NCBI RefSeq assembly: GCF_964063345.1
Contig: NZ_OZ061318.1
Coordinates: 4,402,001 to 4,466,000, forward strand
Length of the DNA stretch: 64,000 bases
Direction of reading: 5' to 3'
DNA from: Pseudomonas lini
Lineage (GTDB): Bacteria; Pseudomonadota; Gammaproteobacteria; Pseudomonadales; Pseudomonadaceae
Part shown: piece after piece, positions 45,319 through 55,084 of the stretch
Layout: every line of letters begins with the position of its first letter
Position numbering within the stretch: the first letter of the stretch is position 1
Notes under the pieces: model-generated
Databases searched by the model: none
Told to the model about the DNA's origin: nothing
What the model saw: the letters and a program-made list of their open reading frames with translations, nothing else
Position numbers and translations under genes: made by a program

Positions 45319-47949
45319 ATGACCGATATTGATGCACGCTTGCGCGAGGACGTTCACCTGTTGGGTGAGCTGTTGGGCAATACCATTCGTGAGCAGTACG
45401 GGGACGACTTTCTCGACAAGATCGAGCAGATCCGCAAAGGCGCCAAGGCCGACCGTCGCGGTTCGATGGACGCCGAACTCAGCGCCAGCCTCAACCAGTT
45501 GAGCGAAGACGAGTTGCTGCCGGTGGCGCGGGCGTTCAACCAGTTCCTCAACCTGGCCAATATCGCCGAGCAATATCAGCTGATTCACCGCCGTGAAGAG
45601 TCGCAGCCCGCGCCGTTCGAGGCCCGGGTATTGCCGGAACTGCTCGCTCGTCTGCTGACTGCCGGGCATGATGCCGAGTCCCTGGCGCGGCAATTGGGGC
45701 GGCTGGAAATCGAGCTGGTATTGACCGCGCACCCCACCGAAGTGGCGCGTCGCACGCTGATTCAGAAGTACGACGCGATCGCCGCGCAACTGGCCGCTCA
45801 GGACCACCGTGACCTGACCAGCGCCGAGCGCGAGCAGATCAAGACGAAGTTACAGCGCCTGATCGCCGAAGCCTGGCACACCGAAGAAATCCGCCGTACC
45901 CGCCCGACACCGGTGGACGAAGCCAAGTGGGGCTTTGCGGTGATCGAGCATTCGCTGTGGCAGGCGATTCCCAATTATTTGCGCAAGGCCGATCAGGCCC
46001 TGCATGCCGCCACCGGCCTGCACTTGCCACTGGAGGCTGCGCCGATTCGTTTTGCCTCATGGATGGGCGGCGACCGCGACGGCAACCCCAACGTCACCGC
46101 AGCCGTGACCCGCGAAGTGTTGCTGCTGGCGCGCTGGATGGCCGCCGATTTGTATCTGCGCGATGTTGATCACCTCGCCGCCGAGTTGTCGATGCAGCAG
46201 GCCAGTGACGAGCTGAAAGCCAAGGCCGGCGACAACGCCGAGCCTTACCGCGCAGTACTCAAACAACTGCGTGAACGTCTACGCGCGACCCGTAATTGGG
46301 CCCACGCATCCCTGACGGCAAACACGCCAGCGTCGGCCGATGTGCTGCAAAACAACCGCGACCTGCTGGATCCGCTGGAGCTGTGCTACCACTCGCTGCA
46401 TGAATGTGGCATGGGCGTCATTGCCGACGGCCCGTTGCTCGATTGCCTGCGCCGTGCGGTGACGTTCGGGCTGTTTCTGGTGCGCCTCGATGTGCGACAG
46501 GACTCGTCGCGCCACACGGCAGCCATGACCGAAATCACCGATTACCTCGGCCTGGGCCGCTATGAAGATTGGAGCGAGGAAGAACGCATCGCTTTCCTGA
46601 TGCGCGAACTGAACAATCGCCGGCCGTTGCTGCCGGCGTACTTCAAGCCGTCTGCCGACACCGCCGAAGTGCTGGCGACGTGCCGGGAAGTCGCCGCGGC
46701 ACCGGCGGCTTCCCTCGGCTCGTATGTGATTTCCATGGCGGGTGCCGCTTCCGACGTGCTGGCTGTGCAATTGCTGCTTAAAGAGTCCGGTGTTTTGCGG
46801 CCGATGCGTGTGGTGCCGCTGTTCGAAACCCTCGCTGACCTCGATAACGCCGGCCCGGTGATTGAAAAACTCTTGCTGCTGCCGGGCTATCGCTCGCGCC
46901 TGCAAGGGCCGCAGGAAGTGATGATCGGTTATTCCGATTCGGCCAAGGACGCTGGCACCACCGCTGCGGCCTGGGCGCAGTATCGGGCGCAGGAGCGCTT
47001 GGTCGACATCTGCCGCGAACAGCAAGTAGAACTGCTGTTGTTCCACGGTCGCGGTGGCACCGTGGGCCGTGGCGGTGGCCCGGCGCACGCGGCGATTCTG
47101 TCGCAGCCGCCGGGGTCGGTGGCGGGGCGTTTTCGCACCACCGAGCAGGGGGAAATGATTCGTTTCAAATTCGGCCTGCCGGACATCGCCGAGCAAAACC
47201 TCAATCTGTACCTGGCGGCGGTATTGGAAGCGACCTTGCTGCCGCCGCCTCCGCCTGAGCCTGCATGGCGCCACCTGATGGACGAATTGGCCGCCGATGG
47301 CGTCAAGGCTTACCGCGCTGTGGTGCGGGAAAACCCGCAGTTTGTCGAGTATTTCCGCCAGTCCACCCCGGAGCAGGAGTTGGGGCGTTTGCCTTTGGGT
47401 AGCCGCCCGGCCAAGCGTCGCGCAGGTGGGATTGAAAGCCTGCGCGCCATTCCGTGGATCTTCGGCTGGACCCAGACGCGCCTGATGTTGCCGGCCTGGT
47501 TGGGCTGGGAAGCAGCGCTGAGCAAGGCGCTGGAGCGTGGCGAGGGTGAGCTGCTGGGGCAGATGCGCGAGCAGTGGCCGTTCTTCCGTACCCGCATCGA
47601 TATGCTGGAAATGGTGCTGGCCAAGGCCGACGCTGATATCGCCCAATCTTACGATGAGCGCCTGGTCGAGCCGGAACTGCTTCCTTTGGGTGCGCATTTA
47701 CGCGACCTATTGTCGCAGGCGTGTGCGGTGGTCCTGGGGTTGACCGGTCAGTCGCAGCTACTGGCACATAGCCCAGCCACCCTTGAATTCATCCGCCTGC
47801 GCAACACTTATCTCGACCCGCTGCATCTATTGCAGGCCGAACTGTTGGCACGTTCGCGGCAACAGGATGTGGCCCAGGGCAGCCCGGTAGAACAGGCGTT
47901 ACTGGTGTCTGTGGCGGGGATCGCCGCCGGTTTGCGAAATACCGGCTAA
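45319..47949 (+). CDS. ppc: Phosphoenolpyruvate carboxylase
   Basis: 876 residues. Carboxylates PEP to oxaloacetate, the main anaplerotic step. H138 in [13 protein letters not shown], the lysine in [14 protein letters not shown] and the glycine-rich arginine loop [14 protein letters not shown] are intact, as is the C-terminal LRNTG end used in allosteric inhibition by aspartate or malate. ATG 45319 is used over an upstream one because TGGAG lies at the right distance. adk and tsaB follow, as in P. aeruginosa. The 289 bases to adk hold no gene I can support. Confidence 0.98.
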   Translation: MTDIDARLREDVHLLGELLGNTIREQYGDDFLDKIEQIRKGAKADRRGSMDAELSASLNQLSEDELLPVARAFNQFLNLANIAEQYQLIHRREESQPAPFEARVLPELLARLLTAGHDAESLARQLGRLEIELVLTAHPTEVARRTLIQKYDAIAAQLAAQDHRDLTSAEREQIKTKLQRLIAEAWHTEEIRRTRPTPVDEAKWGFAVIEHSLWQAIPNYLRKADQALHAATGLHLPLEAAPIRFASWMGGDRDGNPNVTAAVTREVLLLARWMAADLYLRDVDHLAAELSMQQASDELKAKAGDNAEPYRAVLKQLRERLRATRNWAHASLTANTPASADVLQNNRDLLDPLELCYHSLHECGMGVIADGPLLDCLRRAVTFGLFLVRLDVRQDSSRHTAAMTEITDYLGLGRYEDWSEEERIAFLMRELNNRRPLLPAYFKPSADTAEVLATCREVAAAPAASLGSYVISMAGAASDVLAVQLLLKESGVLRPMRVVPLFETLADLDNAGPVIEKLLLLPGYRSRLQGPQEVMIGYSDSAKDAGTTAAAWAQYRAQERLVDICREQQVELLLFHGRGGTVGRGGGPAHAAILSQPPGSVAGRFRTTEQGEMIRFKFGLPDIAEQNLNLYLAAVLEATLLPPPPPEPAWRHLMDELAADGVKAYRAVVRENPQFVEYFRQSTPEQELGRLPLGSRPAKRRAGGIESLRAIPWIFGWTQTRLMLPAWLGWEAALSKALERGEGELLGQMREQWPFFRTRIDMLEMVLAKADADIAQSYDERLVEPELLPLGAHLRDLLSQACAVVLGLTGQSQLLAHSPATLEFIRLRNTYLDPLHLLQAELLARSRQQDVAQGSPVEQALLVSVAGIAAGLRNTG

Positions 47950-48205
47950 GGTTTTTGTCGTCGGGGACAGGCACCCGGCGCGAGCGTCGAGTGCCAGCTG
48001 GCGAGCGGTCGAAAAGGTCTGTCACGCGACAGTTAATGATGGGGTTGCGACTTGGGTTACCCCTTCGCAGGGGCTCGTCAGATGCGGGTTTCTCCGACTT
48101 TCGGCGGCTTGTGTGGGCAGGGCCTGCTGTGTATCTTGATCAGCCTTTGGCCGTTTGGGCGGTCGCGATCCTATTTTTGAGATTGGCCCCACGAGGCGAA
48201 TCTGA

Positions 48206-48886
<681 letters not shown>

Positions 48887-48908
48887 AAAGTCTGATCGGC
48901 TTCATCTT

Positions 48909-48940
48909 CTACGGCCCGCTTGCGGGCCGTAGTTGTTTAT
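48909..48940 (+). terminator. Rho-independent terminator of adk
   Basis: CTACGGCCCGC / GCGGGCCGTAG, perfect 11-bp stem with 2-base loop, then TTGTTTAT. Confidence 0.85.
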
Positions 48941-48979
48941 ACTGGCGCACTTTTTCTGATCTCTCTTACGGAAACATCG

Positions 48980-49654
48980 ATGAGCACCTTGCTGGCCCTG
49001 GACACCGCGACTGAAGCTTGCTCCGTTGCTTTGCTGCATGACGGCAAAGTCACGAGTCATTACGAGGTGATCCCGCGCCTGCATGCGCAGAAGCTACTGC
49101 CGATGATCCAGCAACTGCTGGCCGATGCCGGAACCACGCTGCAAGCGGTCGATGCCATTGCGTTCGGCTGTGGGCCGGGCGCGTTCACCGGTGTGCGGAT
49201 CGCCATCGGCGTGGTCCAGGGCTTGGCGTTTGCGCTGGATCGTCCGGTGTTGCCGGTCTCCAATCTCGCCGTACTCGCCCAGCGGGCCTATCGCGAACAC
49301 GGCGTCAGCCAGGTCGCGGCGGCCATCGATGCGCGCATGGATGAGGTGTATTGGGGTTGCTACCGCGAAACGGCGGGGGAGATGCGGTTGGTGGGCAACG
49401 AAGCGGTATTGCCACCGGAAGCCGCTGCGTTGCCGGCCGATGCCAGCGGCGAGTGGTTCGGCGCGGGCACCGGTTGGGGATATTCCGAGCGCATTGCCGT
49501 CAACTTGAGCGGGCAAGATGCGGGCATGCTGCCCCACGCCGAAGACCTGCTGACCCTGGCCCGTTTTGCCTGGGAACGCGGTGAAGCGATCGTGGCTGAT
49601 GAGGCGCAACCAGTGTATCTGCGCGATAAAGTTGCGACGCCGAAAGCGCGTTAA
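48980..49654 (+). CDS. tsaB: tRNA threonylcarbamoyladenosine biosynthesis protein TsaB
   Basis: 224 residues. Partner of TsaD and TsaE in making t6A37 in ANN-decoding tRNAs. The ASKHA fold N terminus LLALDTATEACSVAL and the segment FGCGPGAFTGVRIAIGVVQGLA are characteristic; TsaB itself is non-catalytic and stabilises TsaD. ATG 48980 is chosen because MSTLLALDT is the family start; the upstream frame runs through the adk terminator. Confidence 0.96.
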   Translation: MSTLLALDTATEACSVALLHDGKVTSHYEVIPRLHAQKLLPMIQQLLADAGTTLQAVDAIAFGCGPGAFTGVRIAIGVVQGLAFALDRPVLPVSNLAVLAQRAYREHGVSQVAAAIDARMDEVYWGCYRETAGEMRLVGNEAVLPPEAAALPADASGEWFGAGTGWGYSERIAVNLSGQDAGMLPHAEDLLTLARFAWERGEAIVADEAQPVYLRDKVATPKAR

Positions 49655-49676
49655 CTTCCCAGACCGAGCGGGTCCA

Positions 49677-49740
49677 ATCGCGGGCAAGCCCGCTCCCACA
49701 GGGTTAGCGGAGATCCTGTGGGAGCGGGCTTGCCCGCGAT
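49677..49740. repeat. Inverted pair of REP palindromes
   Basis: Two facing copies (TCGCGGGCAAGCCCGCTCCC and its complement), about 14 bases apart, between tsaB and the next gene. Confidence 0.9.
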
Positions 49741-49886
49741 GGCGGTCTACCAGCCAGCGCCAATCGTCATTTTCTCTCCTGCGCTTTTAAACCTTTTCGC
49801 TTTTCTGTGTTCTAGTTATCACTCGGCAGTTTGCGAAGTGGGCTATGTGCCACTAAGCTGCCATCACTGATACCGGACATGTACTC

Positions 49887-50192
49887 ATGCGTATAGACGG
49901 CGTTTCCTCCCAGTCCTACCCCATCAAGCGCAAGCCCCGCAAAGGCCCTGTGGCGGATGACGACTACGTCGATATCGACGGCGAGCTGGAATTCCCTACC
50001 GAAGAGCAATTGGCCGCCCGCGCCGCCAAAGCCTCAGCGCAACGCCTGAGCAATCTCCCCGCTCGTCAACAAGACATGATTTATCACCGCGCCATGAGCA
50101 AAAGCGTGGCGATGGCACTGGCCAGCTACCTGAGCACCGCCACTTTTGTCGATTGGGATGCGGATGTACTGGGTCTCGACCTGTACATCTGA
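49887..50192 (+). CDS. Conserved hypothetical protein
   Basis: 101 residues, no signal or membrane segment. An N-terminal disordered basic/acidic stretch (SYPIKRKPRKGPVADDDYVDIDGE) is followed by a helical part (TEEQLAARAAKASAQRLSNLPARQQDMIYHRAMSKSVAMALASYL). Its stop overlaps the DUF72 ATG by one base (TGATG), which supports it as a real coupled gene. No function can be assigned. Confidence 0.8.
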   Translation: MRIDGVSSQSYPIKRKPRKGPVADDDYVDIDGELEFPTEEQLAARAAKASAQRLSNLPARQQDMIYHRAMSKSVAMALASYLSTATFVDWDADVLGLDLYI

Positions 50193-51052
50193 TGTTGCAG
50201 CCTTACTACCTCGGCTGCCCGTCCTGGAGTGAAAACGCCTGGCGCGATTACTTGTATCCACAAGACGCCAGGCCCGCCGAGTTTCTCAATCTTTATTCTC
50301 AAGTGTTCAACGCCGTGGAAGGTAATACGACCTTCTACGCCAGCCCCTCTGCCGCCACCGTGCAGCGCTGGGCCGAAACCATGCCTGAACACTTTCGCTT
50401 TACCGCCAAGTTCCCCGGCGACATCAGCCACAGCGGTGACTTGCGCGAGCAACTGACTGCTGCCGAAACCTTTGTGCAATTGCTCAGCCCTCTGGGTGAA
50501 CGGGTTTCTCCCCTCTGGCTACAATTGTCCAAAAGCTTCACCCCTCAACGCTTGTCTGAGTTGGCCGGTTTTATCGACGCGGTGGACCGGCCTTTGGCGG
50601 TCGAAGTGCGGCACGATGAGTTCTTCGCCAAGGGCGATGCCGAGCGGATGCTCAATCGCCTGTTGCTGGACCGCGGTGTCGAGCGTATCTGCCTCGATCC
50701 GCGAGCGCTGTTCAGCTGCATCTCGACCGATTCTTCGGTGCTCCACGCCCAATCGAAAAAGCCCAGGGTGCCGCCTCGACCTGCTGCATTTACTCAATTC
50801 CCACAGGTGCGTTTCATCGGCCATCCGCAGTTGGAAGCCAACGATCCGTTCCTGGTGCCGTGGGTCGAGAAAATCGCTGTCTGGATCGAAGAGGGCCGCA
50901 CGCCCTATATCTTCCTGCACACCGCCGATAACCTGCTGGCCGCAAAACTCGCCCAACGTTTTCACGCACAACTGATGCTGCGTTTGCCTGGCTTGCCGCC
51001 GCTGCCTGAGCTATACAGAGAACCCGCCGCCGAGCAACTTGGCTTGCTCTGA
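50192..51052 (+). CDS. DUF72 family protein
   Basis: 286 residues with a TIM-barrel-like DUF72 (YecE) fold: the start LGCPSWSENAWRDYLYP, then VEGNTTFYASPSAATVQRWAE and RFTAKFPGDISHS. Biochemical role unknown. ATG 50192 overlaps the previous stop by one base, and the protein begins at the conserved LGCPSW segment. Confidence 0.9.
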   Translation: MLQPYYLGCPSWSENAWRDYLYPQDARPAEFLNLYSQVFNAVEGNTTFYASPSAATVQRWAETMPEHFRFTAKFPGDISHSGDLREQLTAAETFVQLLSPLGERVSPLWLQLSKSFTPQRLSELAGFIDAVDRPLAVEVRHDEFFAKGDAERMLNRLLLDRGVERICLDPRALFSCISTDSSVLHAQSKKPRVPPRPAAFTQFPQVRFIGHPQLEANDPFLVPWVEKIAVWIEEGRTPYIFLHTADNLLAAKLAQRFHAQLMLRLPGLPPLPELYREPAAEQLGLL

Positions 51053-51074
51053 AGCGGCCTCGTTCCCTAATGCC

Positions 51075-51142
51075 CGTAGGAGCCAGGCTTGCCGGCGAAG
51101 GCGTCCTTAAAATTGCCTTCGCCGGCAAGCCTGGCTCCTACG
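51075..51142. repeat. Perfect inverted pair of REPs, GGAGCCAGGCTTGCC family
   Basis: 28-base arms (51075-51102, 51115-51142), perfect. Same flavour as 45198-45269. Confidence 0.9.
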
Positions 51143-51193
51143 AAAAGCGGTTTATTCGGCATTGGGTTCTTTACCCTTTTCAGGAGTCTGCCA

Positions 51194-52015
51194 ATGGATG
51201 CGCAAACCCTTCGAGCCCAGGCGTTCAAAGCATTACACGAACGCGAGGGCGCTTTTGTCATTCCCAACCCCTGGGACGCCGGCTCGGCGAAAATGCTCGC
51301 CAGCCTTGGCTTCGAGGCGCTGGCGACCACCAGTGCCGGTTACGCCTTTTCCCGGGGCCGTCCCGATGGTGGACTGACGCTCGACGAGACCCTGGCGAAC
51401 GTTGAAGCGATTGTCGCGGCCACTGATCTGCCGGTGGCGGTGGATCTCGAAAACGGATTTGCTGACGCCCCCGCCGACTGCGCTCAAAGTATTGTGCGTG
51501 CCGCCAAGGCTGGTGCCGTCGGCGGTTCGATCGAAGATGCCACCGGGCGTGAGGACGGTCCGATCTACTGCTTCGAGCATGCCGTGGCGCGTATTGAAGC
51601 TGCCGTAGCCGCAGCTCGCAGCTTGCCTTTTCCCTTCGTGCTGACGGCGCGTGCCGAGAACTTTCTGCACGGCAATCCTGACCTCGACGATACCATTCGC
51701 CGCTTGCAGGCATTTGCCGAGGCGGGGGCCGACGTGCTTTACGCACCGGGCCTGCGCAGCGCTGAAGAGGTCTTGGCGGTGGTCCGTGCCGTGGCGCCGA
51801 AACCGGTCAATGTGTTGATGTCCGGTGGGCTCAAGCTGACGGTCGAGCAGTTGAGTGAAATGGGTGTCAAACGCATCAGCGTCGGTTCGGCCCTGGCCTT
51901 GGCGGCGTATGGCGAGTTCTTGCGCGCCGCCGAGGAAATCCAGCAACACGGGACCTTCGGTTTTACCTCCCGGTCGATGCCGTTCCAGAAGGCTAATCAA
52001 TTGTTCAAAGGCTGA
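51194..52015 (+). CDS. Isocitrate lyase/PEP mutase superfamily protein
   Basis: 273 residues, TIM barrel. N terminus FVIPNPWDAGSAKMLASLGFEALATTSAG, metal ligands expected in VDLENGFAD and IEDATGRED, and LTARAENFLHG. The short length and absence of the isocitrate lyase KKCGH motif place it with the carboxyvinyl-carboxyphosphonate mutase/2-methylisocitrate lyase-like group. The substrate is unknown. ATG 51194 follows CAGGAG. The next gene starts 2 bases after its stop. Confidence 0.88.
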   Translation: MDAQTLRAQAFKALHEREGAFVIPNPWDAGSAKMLASLGFEALATTSAGYAFSRGRPDGGLTLDETLANVEAIVAATDLPVAVDLENGFADAPADCAQSIVRAAKAGAVGGSIEDATGREDGPIYCFEHAVARIEAAVAAARSLPFPFVLTARAENFLHGNPDLDDTIRRLQAFAEAGADVLYAPGLRSAEEVLAVVRAVAPKPVNVLMSGGLKLTVEQLSEMGVKRISVGSALALAAYGEFLRAAEEIQQHGTFGFTSRSMPFQKANQLFKG

Positions 52016-52017
52016 CG

Positions 52018-52713
52018 ATGCGGTTTCGCTGGGGGCTGTTGCTGGTGCTATTGATCATCGGCGCTGCCGGGTTGAGCGTCTGGCGCGGCTGGGTAGCCAT
52101 TCCTCCGCAATGGAACCCGTGGGCGCCGCTGGACGTGAAGGCCGAACCGAACCTGCTGACCCGCTACAAACTGATGCGTCTGCGCGATGATCCGCAGTTA
52201 TGCGACCAGGCCCTGAGCAGCTCCGGGTTACGTGTAAGCCGTCAGGCCGACAGCCCGGACGCGGCCTGCCCGTTGACCAACACCTTGCGTGTGCAAAGTG
52301 GCGAGGCGGCGCTGAGCAGCAGTTTCCTCGCCAGTTGCAGCCTGGCGGTAGCGTTCGCCTTGTTCGAGCGCCACGCCCTGCAACCGGCGGCTCAGGCTGT
52401 CTACGGGCAGGCTGTGAAACGGGTCGACCATCTCGGCAGCTTTGCCTGTCGCAACGTCTACAACCGCGAAAACGGCAGACGCAGCCAGCATGCCACGGCC
52501 GATGCGCTGGATATCAGCGGATTCCGGCTGGCGGACGGCCGCCTCATCAGCGTGCTCAAGGATTGGCCGAAGGATAATCAGGACGCGCGATTTCTCCGTC
52601 AGGTCCGCGACGGCGCTTGCGACATGTTCAGTGTGGTATTGAGCCCGGACTACAACGCCGCCCATCGCAATCACTTTCATGTGGATGTCGGGCCGTGGTG
52701 GCGGTGTCGCTGA
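52018..52713 (+). CDS. Extensin-like C-terminal domain protein
   Basis: 231 residues. An N-terminal membrane anchor (MRFRWGLLLVLLIIGAAGLSVW) precedes a periplasmic extensin-like domain (about 55-230) with the family residues FACRNVYNRENGRRSQHATADALDISGF and the C-terminal HRNHFHVDVG. The histidines and aspartate recall the LAS/M15 metallopeptidase site, so a cell-wall role is plausible. It is closely spaced after the PEP mutase-like gene, though the functions are not obviously linked. Confidence 0.88.
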   Translation: MRFRWGLLLVLLIIGAAGLSVWRGWVAIPPQWNPWAPLDVKAEPNLLTRYKLMRLRDDPQLCDQALSSSGLRVSRQADSPDAACPLTNTLRVQSGEAALSSSFLASCSLAVAFALFERHALQPAAQAVYGQAVKRVDHLGSFACRNVYNRENGRRSQHATADALDISGFRLADGRLISVLKDWPKDNQDARFLRQVRDGACDMFSVVLSPDYNAAHRNHFHVDVGPWWRCR

Positions 52714-52716
52714 GGG

Positions 52717-53337
52717 TTATGCGGCGATGCGCAGGTTCTGCAGAACGATCGGGCGTGCCCAGCCGTTATCGAAATCGAATTGTTTCTGTTGCTCCACCAG
52801 TTCTTCGGGCGAGAACGGTGGGAACGGCTTGTCCAGCAGATCGAGTTCGAACTCGGCGATCGGCAAGTGCAGCGGACGCGGTTGCGCTGCGGTGCCAGGC
52901 TCTGGCAGCGGTTGACCTGCGGTGAGCACGATCGGGCGTACCCAGCCGCTGTCGAAGTCCTGTTGTTTCTGTTGCGAGACGATTTCTTCAGGCGGGAACG
53001 GTGGGAACGGTTTGTCGGCCAGGTCCATTTCGAACTCGGCAATCGGCAGGAATAGCGGCTCTGGCGGGCGGACGGGTGTTTCAATCACATCACATTCGCG
53101 CTGGGAAATGATGTGCGCCAGCAGCTCGCTGCCGACGGTCGGTTCGACCGGGCTGTCGAGATCGACCGGCGCAAAGTTGAGAGACTCCGGCACGACATCG
53201 CCCGACTGATCGGCCAAGGCCTGGGCAAAAAAATCCTGCCACAGGTGACTGACGCCGCTCAGTGCTTGGGAATTTCGCAGGCCAAAATCGCCGTGGGGCG
53301 AGATGTAACCTATCGATGTGCGTTGAATGTCTGACAT
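52717..53337 (-). CDS. Hypothetical protein with two 48-residue internal repeats
   Basis: 206 residues, acidic, no signal peptide. Two tandem modules (about 92-139 and 155-202) each run PLxLPIAEFExDLxDKPFPPF, a PEE segment, QQKQxDFDxGWxRPIVL. They differ at few positions, so they look like a recent or constrained duplication. The pattern of conserved Phe/Trp/Pro suggests a linear binding module. I know no domain with this signature. It is convergent with the extensin-like gene (3 bases between stops) and divergent from rsmJ. Confidence 0.82.
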   Translation of the reverse strand: MSDIQRTSIGYISPHGDFGLRNSQALSGVSHLWQDFFAQALADQSGDVVPESLNFAPVDLDSPVEPTVGSELLAHIISQRECDVIETPVRPPEPLFLPIAEFEMDLADKPFPPFPPEEIVSQQKQQDFDSGWVRPIVLTAGQPLPEPGTAAQPRPLHLPIAEFELDLLDKPFPPFSPEELVEQQKQFDFDNGWARPIVLQNLRIAA

Positions 53338-53430
53338 TTCTCTCGGTCGACGCTCAGCTCTGGCAAAATGCTCGATAGTTTGGTTATCGGCCGTTTTTGC
53401 CGATCATTAATTTTTTGAGCGTGTTTTCCC

Positions 53431-54213
53431 ATGATTGAGCAACCTGCGGCCTGCCGCATCCATGTCGAGGCCTTGGGCACGACCTTTCAGCCACAGGCCG
53501 AGCAATGGGCCGAGCGCCTGGGGTTGCCGTTGCAGGTGGATGACGGCGAGTTTGCCTTGCAGGTGGGTGAGCAGGGGTTGCAGTTGCAGCAGCTCGGGCC
53601 GGACGCTCCGGGACCGGTGCGGGTGGATTTTGTCGAGGGCGGCGCGGCCCATCGTCGGTTGTACGGTGGCGGCAGCGGTCAGATGATCGCCAAAGCGGTC
53701 GGCATCGCCCAGGGTGTGCGCCCGCGCGTGCTGGACGCCACAGCGGGGCTGGGAAAAGACGCGTTCGTGCTGGCTAGCCTGGGCTGCGAGATGAGCCTGA
53801 TCGAGCGCCAGCCGCTGATCGGCGCGTTGCTGGAAGATGGCCTGGCGCGCGGCGCGGAAGATTTCGACGTGGCGCCGATTGTGGCGCGGATGCGTTTGCT
53901 CAAGGGCAATTCGATCGAGGTGATGCGCAACTGGGAAGGCGAGCCGCCGCAGGTGATCTACCTCGATCCGATGTTTCCCCATCGCGAGAAAACCGCGTTG
54001 GTGAAGAAGGAAATGCGCCTGTTCCGGCCGCTGGTAGGCGATGACCCGGATGCGCCGGCCCTGCTCGAAGCGGCGTTGGCTCTGGCCAGTCATCGGGTGG
54101 TGGTCAAGCGTCCGCGCAAGGCGCCGTGCATCGACGGGCCGAAGCCGAGTCATGCGCTGGATGGCAAGTCCAGCCGATACGACATCTATCCGAAGAAAGC
54201 GCTCAAGCCTTAA
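53431..54213 (+). CDS. rsmJ: 16S rRNA m2G1516 methyltransferase RsmJ
   Basis: 260 residues, SAM-dependent class I fold. It methylates N2 of G1516 in 16S rRNA. Family motifs are [25 protein letters not shown] (SAM loop), [15 protein letters not shown] and the catalytic-type YLDPMFPHR. Length matches E. coli RsmJ (YhiQ). It is followed by the mexL-mexJK locus, as in P. aeruginosa. Confidence 0.95.
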   Translation: MIEQPAACRIHVEALGTTFQPQAEQWAERLGLPLQVDDGEFALQVGEQGLQLQQLGPDAPGPVRVDFVEGGAAHRRLYGGGSGQMIAKAVGIAQGVRPRVLDATAGLGKDAFVLASLGCEMSLIERQPLIGALLEDGLARGAEDFDVAPIVARMRLLKGNSIEVMRNWEGEPPQVIYLDPMFPHREKTALVKKEMRLFRPLVGDDPDAPALLEAALALASHRVVVKRPRKAPCIDGPKPSHALDGKSSRYDIYPKKALKP

Positions 54214-54227
54214 GACCGTGTCGCGCC

Positions 54228-54323
54228 CATCGCGGGCAAGCCTCGCTCCCACAGGTTTTGTGTTGGGCACAATATCCGAGAACACCCTCGGAACCTGTGG
54301 GAGCGGGCTTGCCCGCGATAGCG
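54228..54323. repeat. Inverted pair of REP palindromes
   Basis: Copies at 54228-54266 (one arm diverged, CAAGCCTCGC) and 54291-54323 between convergent rsmJ and mexL. Confidence 0.85.
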
Positions 54324-54346
54324 TCGGCCCACACACTACAAATCGA

Positions 54347-54991
54347 TCAGACCGACTCCGGCCGATAAGCCCGCATAAACAACTCCACCACTTCCCGCAC
54401 ATGGGCTTCAGCCGCATCCCCGGTCACCGGTTCGCCGCAGCCGTACAGCAACCGGAAATTCCCCGCGCCCTTGAGCAGGCAAAAGAAATGCTCAGCCGCA
54501 TTGCGCGGTTTATCGATGCTCAACGCGCCGCTCTGATCGACCTTGGTCAGCAACCGCTCCATGCCGTGCAACATGCGCTCTGGTCCGGCTTCGAAGAATA
54601 TCGCCGAGAGTTTCGGGTCCTGGCTGCCCAACGTCATCATCAGCCGGTGCAGGTTCACCGATTCGTCGCTGTTGATCAGCTGATGAAAACCGCGCGCGAT
54701 GTTCAGCAGCACGGTTTCCACGGCAATGCCGTCCGGCAATTCAAAAAACAGCGTTGGCAGTTGCTCCTCGCACTTGGCCATCACCGCGGCGGCAAACAGC
54801 GTCTCTTTGTCGTTGAAATGGCTGTAAACCGTCAGCTTCGACACGCCGGCCTCGGCCGCCACGGCATCCATGCTGGTGTTGGCGTAGCCCTTACTCAGAA
54901 ACAGGATTTTCGCCGCGTCGAGGATTGCCTGGCGCTTGGCCAGATCCTTGGGACGGCCTGGACCGCTGGGTGTTGAAAGATTGTTAGACAT
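54347..54991 (-). CDS. mexL: MexL-like TetR repressor
   Basis: 214 residues. The helix-turn-helix is at about 18-65 (AILDAAKILFLSKGYANTSMDAVAAEAGVSKLTVYSHFNDKETLF), then a TetR_C/AefR-like ligand domain. It is divergent from an RND efflux pair in the same place and of the same sizes as P. aeruginosa mexL-mexJK, where MexL represses mexJK and itself. A palindromic operator lies in the 93-base shared promoter region. Confidence 0.88.
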   Translation of the reverse strand: MSNNLSTPSGPGRPKDLAKRQAILDAAKILFLSKGYANTSMDAVAAEAGVSKLTVYSHFNDKETLFAAAVMAKCEEQLPTLFFELPDGIAVETVLLNIARGFHQLINSDESVNLHRLMMTLGSQDPKLSAIFFEAGPERMLHGMERLLTKVDQSGALSIDKPRNAAEHFFCLLKGAGNFRLLYGCGEPVTGDAAEAHVREVVELFMRAYRPESV

Positions 54992-55033
54992 TCTTCGCTT
55001 TAATACTGGACTGGTGAGTTTGCTATTAATAAC

Positions 55034-55047
55034 ATACTGGTCAGTAT
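55034..55047. promoter_or_regulatory. TetR-type operator between mexL and mexJ
   Basis: ATACTGGTCAGTAT: 6-bp arms ATACTG/CAGTAT around GT. A related half-site AATACTGGACTGG occurs at about 55002-55014. The position in the divergent promoter suits autoregulation and control of mexJK. Confidence 0.7.
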
Positions 55048-55084
55048 AATTATTCCAAGCACCATTAGCGAAAGGTCCTTCACC

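Noticed and set aside
46279..47697. 472-residue reverse-strand open frame over ppc
   Set aside because: Shadow of ppc in GC-rich DNA.
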